A stretch of 64,000 nucleotides of DNA from Limanda limanda (taxonomy: Eukaryota > Chordata > Actinopteri > Pleuronectiformes > Pleuronectidae), in NCBI RefSeq assembly GCF_963576545.1, contig NC_083645.1, positions 7,126,447 to 7,190,446 on the forward strand, given 5' to 3'. The notes beneath the pieces are model-generated. The model was not told the DNA's origin, made no database searches, and worked only from the letters and a program-made list of their open reading frames with translations. Positions 61,101 through 64,000 of the stretch are shown here, piece by piece. Every line of letters begins with the position of its first letter. Within the stretch, counting starts at the first letter, position 1. A program made the position numbers and the translations under genes.

Positions 61101-61923
61101 CACCTGGTGGATAGTAAATACTGGGTCAGGACCAGCAGCTCAGAGAGGTCACTTCACTTATAAAACTCTGGCCGAGAGTAAATGATGGAAAGATGGATAT
61201 GTGATGGATCTCACCAGAGGTTCACTTTTCACTGTGGATTTCTCATCCTTTAGGGGTTTCATTTAAGGAGGAATGCATACACATACAGGAATTAAGGTTA
61301 CAGGCTGGATCTTATATCAGATATGAACTTGTGAATATCTGAATTTGTCATACTCTATGTGCTTAAAGCCTGTATGATCACCGTATGACATTTTTATCTT
61401 TTCATGGCAGGAACATAACTTTTTTGGTTGTTTTCATGTGGGAAATTAGATAAGCAACAAATTGTCAGTACCAACTGGAAACAAATGTTTGCCAAGTTAT
61501 CACACACTAAAAATATCTGGATTTTAAGGTACTTTTATTCCAGTGAATGACCACATTATTTACTGTTCCTTTTTTAAATCATACAGTTGCCTCTAAGGGA
61601 TTTGTTTGTCGACACAGAGTTATACATTTTTCTATAAGAATTTAAGGGAATTCTTCATTTATTTTTCAGATTAAATTCAATTCAAATTGGACAATTGTGG
61701 ACAGTCTAATGCTAATGCTTAGCAGGTGTAATCTTGTCTATTGTCCTATACTGCTGATGGAAAAGAGCATAAGTTACAGTAATGGAGGAAATACAGACAT
61801 CCGACATTTTATTCAGAACCACAAAAGTGAACCTGAGGGTGGTGCCATAGATCAAAGTCAGGACGATTTTTACTCTGTCAAAAGCACATAATCTGTTCTT
61901 TGCAAAGACAATAACAGATCGAT
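58131..61923. other. intergenic region between lonrf2 and commd5
   Basis: 3.8 kb, A/T-rich. A near-identical 16-mer occurs at 59839 and 59952, and CA-rich patches at 60960-61025. No gene recognised. Confidence 0.5.
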
Positions 61924-62581
61924 TTTATTAGGTAAATGTGGTTACAGATGTAAACATTCTTGATGTTATCATGAAAAACATAAGAAATAACAGGACAATC
62001 ATCATCATTTTACTTTTTTTACAACAGTGATCTTACTGTCCAAGGTATAAAAACATGAAAAAATAATCACTTTCTTCGTTCTCAAATTTATGGAGCATCT
62101 GAACCAAATTTCAGTCTATATCAAAAGAGCAGATCACATGACGCCTGTCTAAGTGGCCTAGTGAGAGGGTCTAAGATTTCACTAGGCTGCACTCGTGTGT
62201 CGACACAATGGAGCTTGGCAGCCGTCTCAGATATACTAGTGACTAAACTGAATAATGGAAACTTAAAGTGATAACAACCAAAGTCAAGTAAACAAACGAT
62301 ACAGTCTGATTCATGGATTTGTTTTAAACACAGGTTGAAACACACAAAACAGTCTTGTCGTTATTCATGTGGTGCAGCCTGATGACGATCCTACCTGCGC
62401 TGTTTTTATCACTTGACACGGACAGTCAGGTATGTTGGATGCAAACGCTCACAGAGCATGTGTGTGTGTGTGTGTGTGTGTGTGTTTGTGTGTGTTTGTG
62501 TGTTTGTGTGTGTGCAGTAAATTTCCATAAAATCTCACAAACGAAAAGTCAAGTAGAAAAGATGGTTTGATACATGGTGTA
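61924..62581 (-). other. possible commd5 3' UTR
   Basis: After the stop, the first AATAAA on the minus strand that I would trust is at 61929-61924. A (TG)n run (62458-62517 on the plus strand) lies between. Extent not confirmed. Confidence 0.3.
62458..62517 (+). repeat. (TG)n microsatellite, interrupted
   Basis: About 13 pure TG units, then TTTG interruptions, in the probable commd5 3' UTR. Confidence 0.9.
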
Positions 62582-62683
62582 TTAGTCTTGGATTTGGAGA
62601 ATGCTCCTTTTCTCCAGATTGTTCATTTCTTTGAGAATCAACGCCACGTTGTAACGGAGCTCCTGGAACTTAGACACAGGCAC
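62582..62683 (-). CDS. commd5: commd5 last coding exon (gene continues past right edge)
   Basis: Thirty-three codons plus TAA (62584-62582): VPVSKFQELRYNVALILKEM and on to EKRSILQIQD. Acceptor on the minus strand tttatttcccgttcag, phase 0. The KFQELRY(N/S)VAL(I/V)LKEM pattern is the C-terminal end of a COMM domain, and the closest member I know is COMMD5. COMMD proteins form the Commander/CCC complex in endosomal recycling and modulate NF-kB. No earlier exon is recognisable in the remaining 1.3 kb. Family confidence is high; the exact member is less sure. Confidence 0.75.
   Translation of the reverse strand: MPVSKFQELRYNVALILKEMNNLEKRSILQIQD

Positions 62684-64000
<1,317 letters not shown>

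Overview
The window is vertebrate nuclear DNA, most likely from a ray-finned (teleost) fish. It has intron-rich genes with GT/AG splice sites, very long (CA)n, (TA)n and (GATA)n microsatellites, tRNA-derived SINEs and short dispersed repeats of kinds common in fish genomes. There is no bacterial, viral or CRISPR content. About 6.4 kb of the 64 kb is protein coding, and almost all the rest is intron, UTR or repeat.

Three genes can be read. (1) A plus-strand gene runs from about 3.7 kb to about 40.4 kb. I could join 16 coding exons (13,943-39,265) with every splice phase agreeing, giving a protein of about 1,367 residues. It belongs to the CRACD/CRACDL (KIAA1211/KIAA1211L) family of actin capping-protein inhibitors. 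It has a Lys-rich N-terminal box, an LDNSAAKHK segment, a very acidic Glu-rich middle, and the conserved C-terminal PxWxxxAKxK motifs. (2) A minus-strand gene runs from about 58.1 kb down to 49.8 kb of coding sequence. Its 12 exons encode a 732-residue LONRF protein (RING, TPR, RING, LON N-terminal domain). The N-terminal block and the proximity to cracdl favour lonrf2, although parts of the body resemble LONRF3. (3) The last coding exon of a minus-strand COMM-domain gene, best matched to commd5, lies at 62,582-62,683; the rest is beyond the right edge.

Layout: 0-3.7 kb upstream non-coding DNA with repeats; 3.7-40.4 kb cracdl, with large introns up to 9.5 kb early and a dense cluster of exons from 31.7 to 39.3 kb; 40.4-45.8 kb intergenic, rich in repeats; 45.8-49.8 kb probable lonrf2 3' UTR; 49.8-57.8 kb lonrf2 coding exons; 57.8-58.1 kb lonrf2 promoter in a GC-rich patch; 58.1-61.9 kb intergenic; 61.9-64 kb commd5 3' end. 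cracdl and lonrf2 are tail to tail, and lonrf2 and commd5 lie in the same direction. The genes do not form a pathway: one is an actin regulator, one a probable E3 ubiquitin ligase, one a COMMD/Commander-type adaptor.

Nothing here looks like an undescribed multi-gene system. The points most worth a second look are: a dispersed repeat carrying CTCF-like cores whose copies bracket cracdl in convergent orientation; a tight D-box/E-box/CCAAT/GC-box promoter on lonrf2; a 12-codon upstream ORF in strong start context that would end overlapping the cracdl start; a 93-nt stop-free, in-frame intron in cracdl; and (CA)n tracts within about 20 nt of two 5' splice sites.
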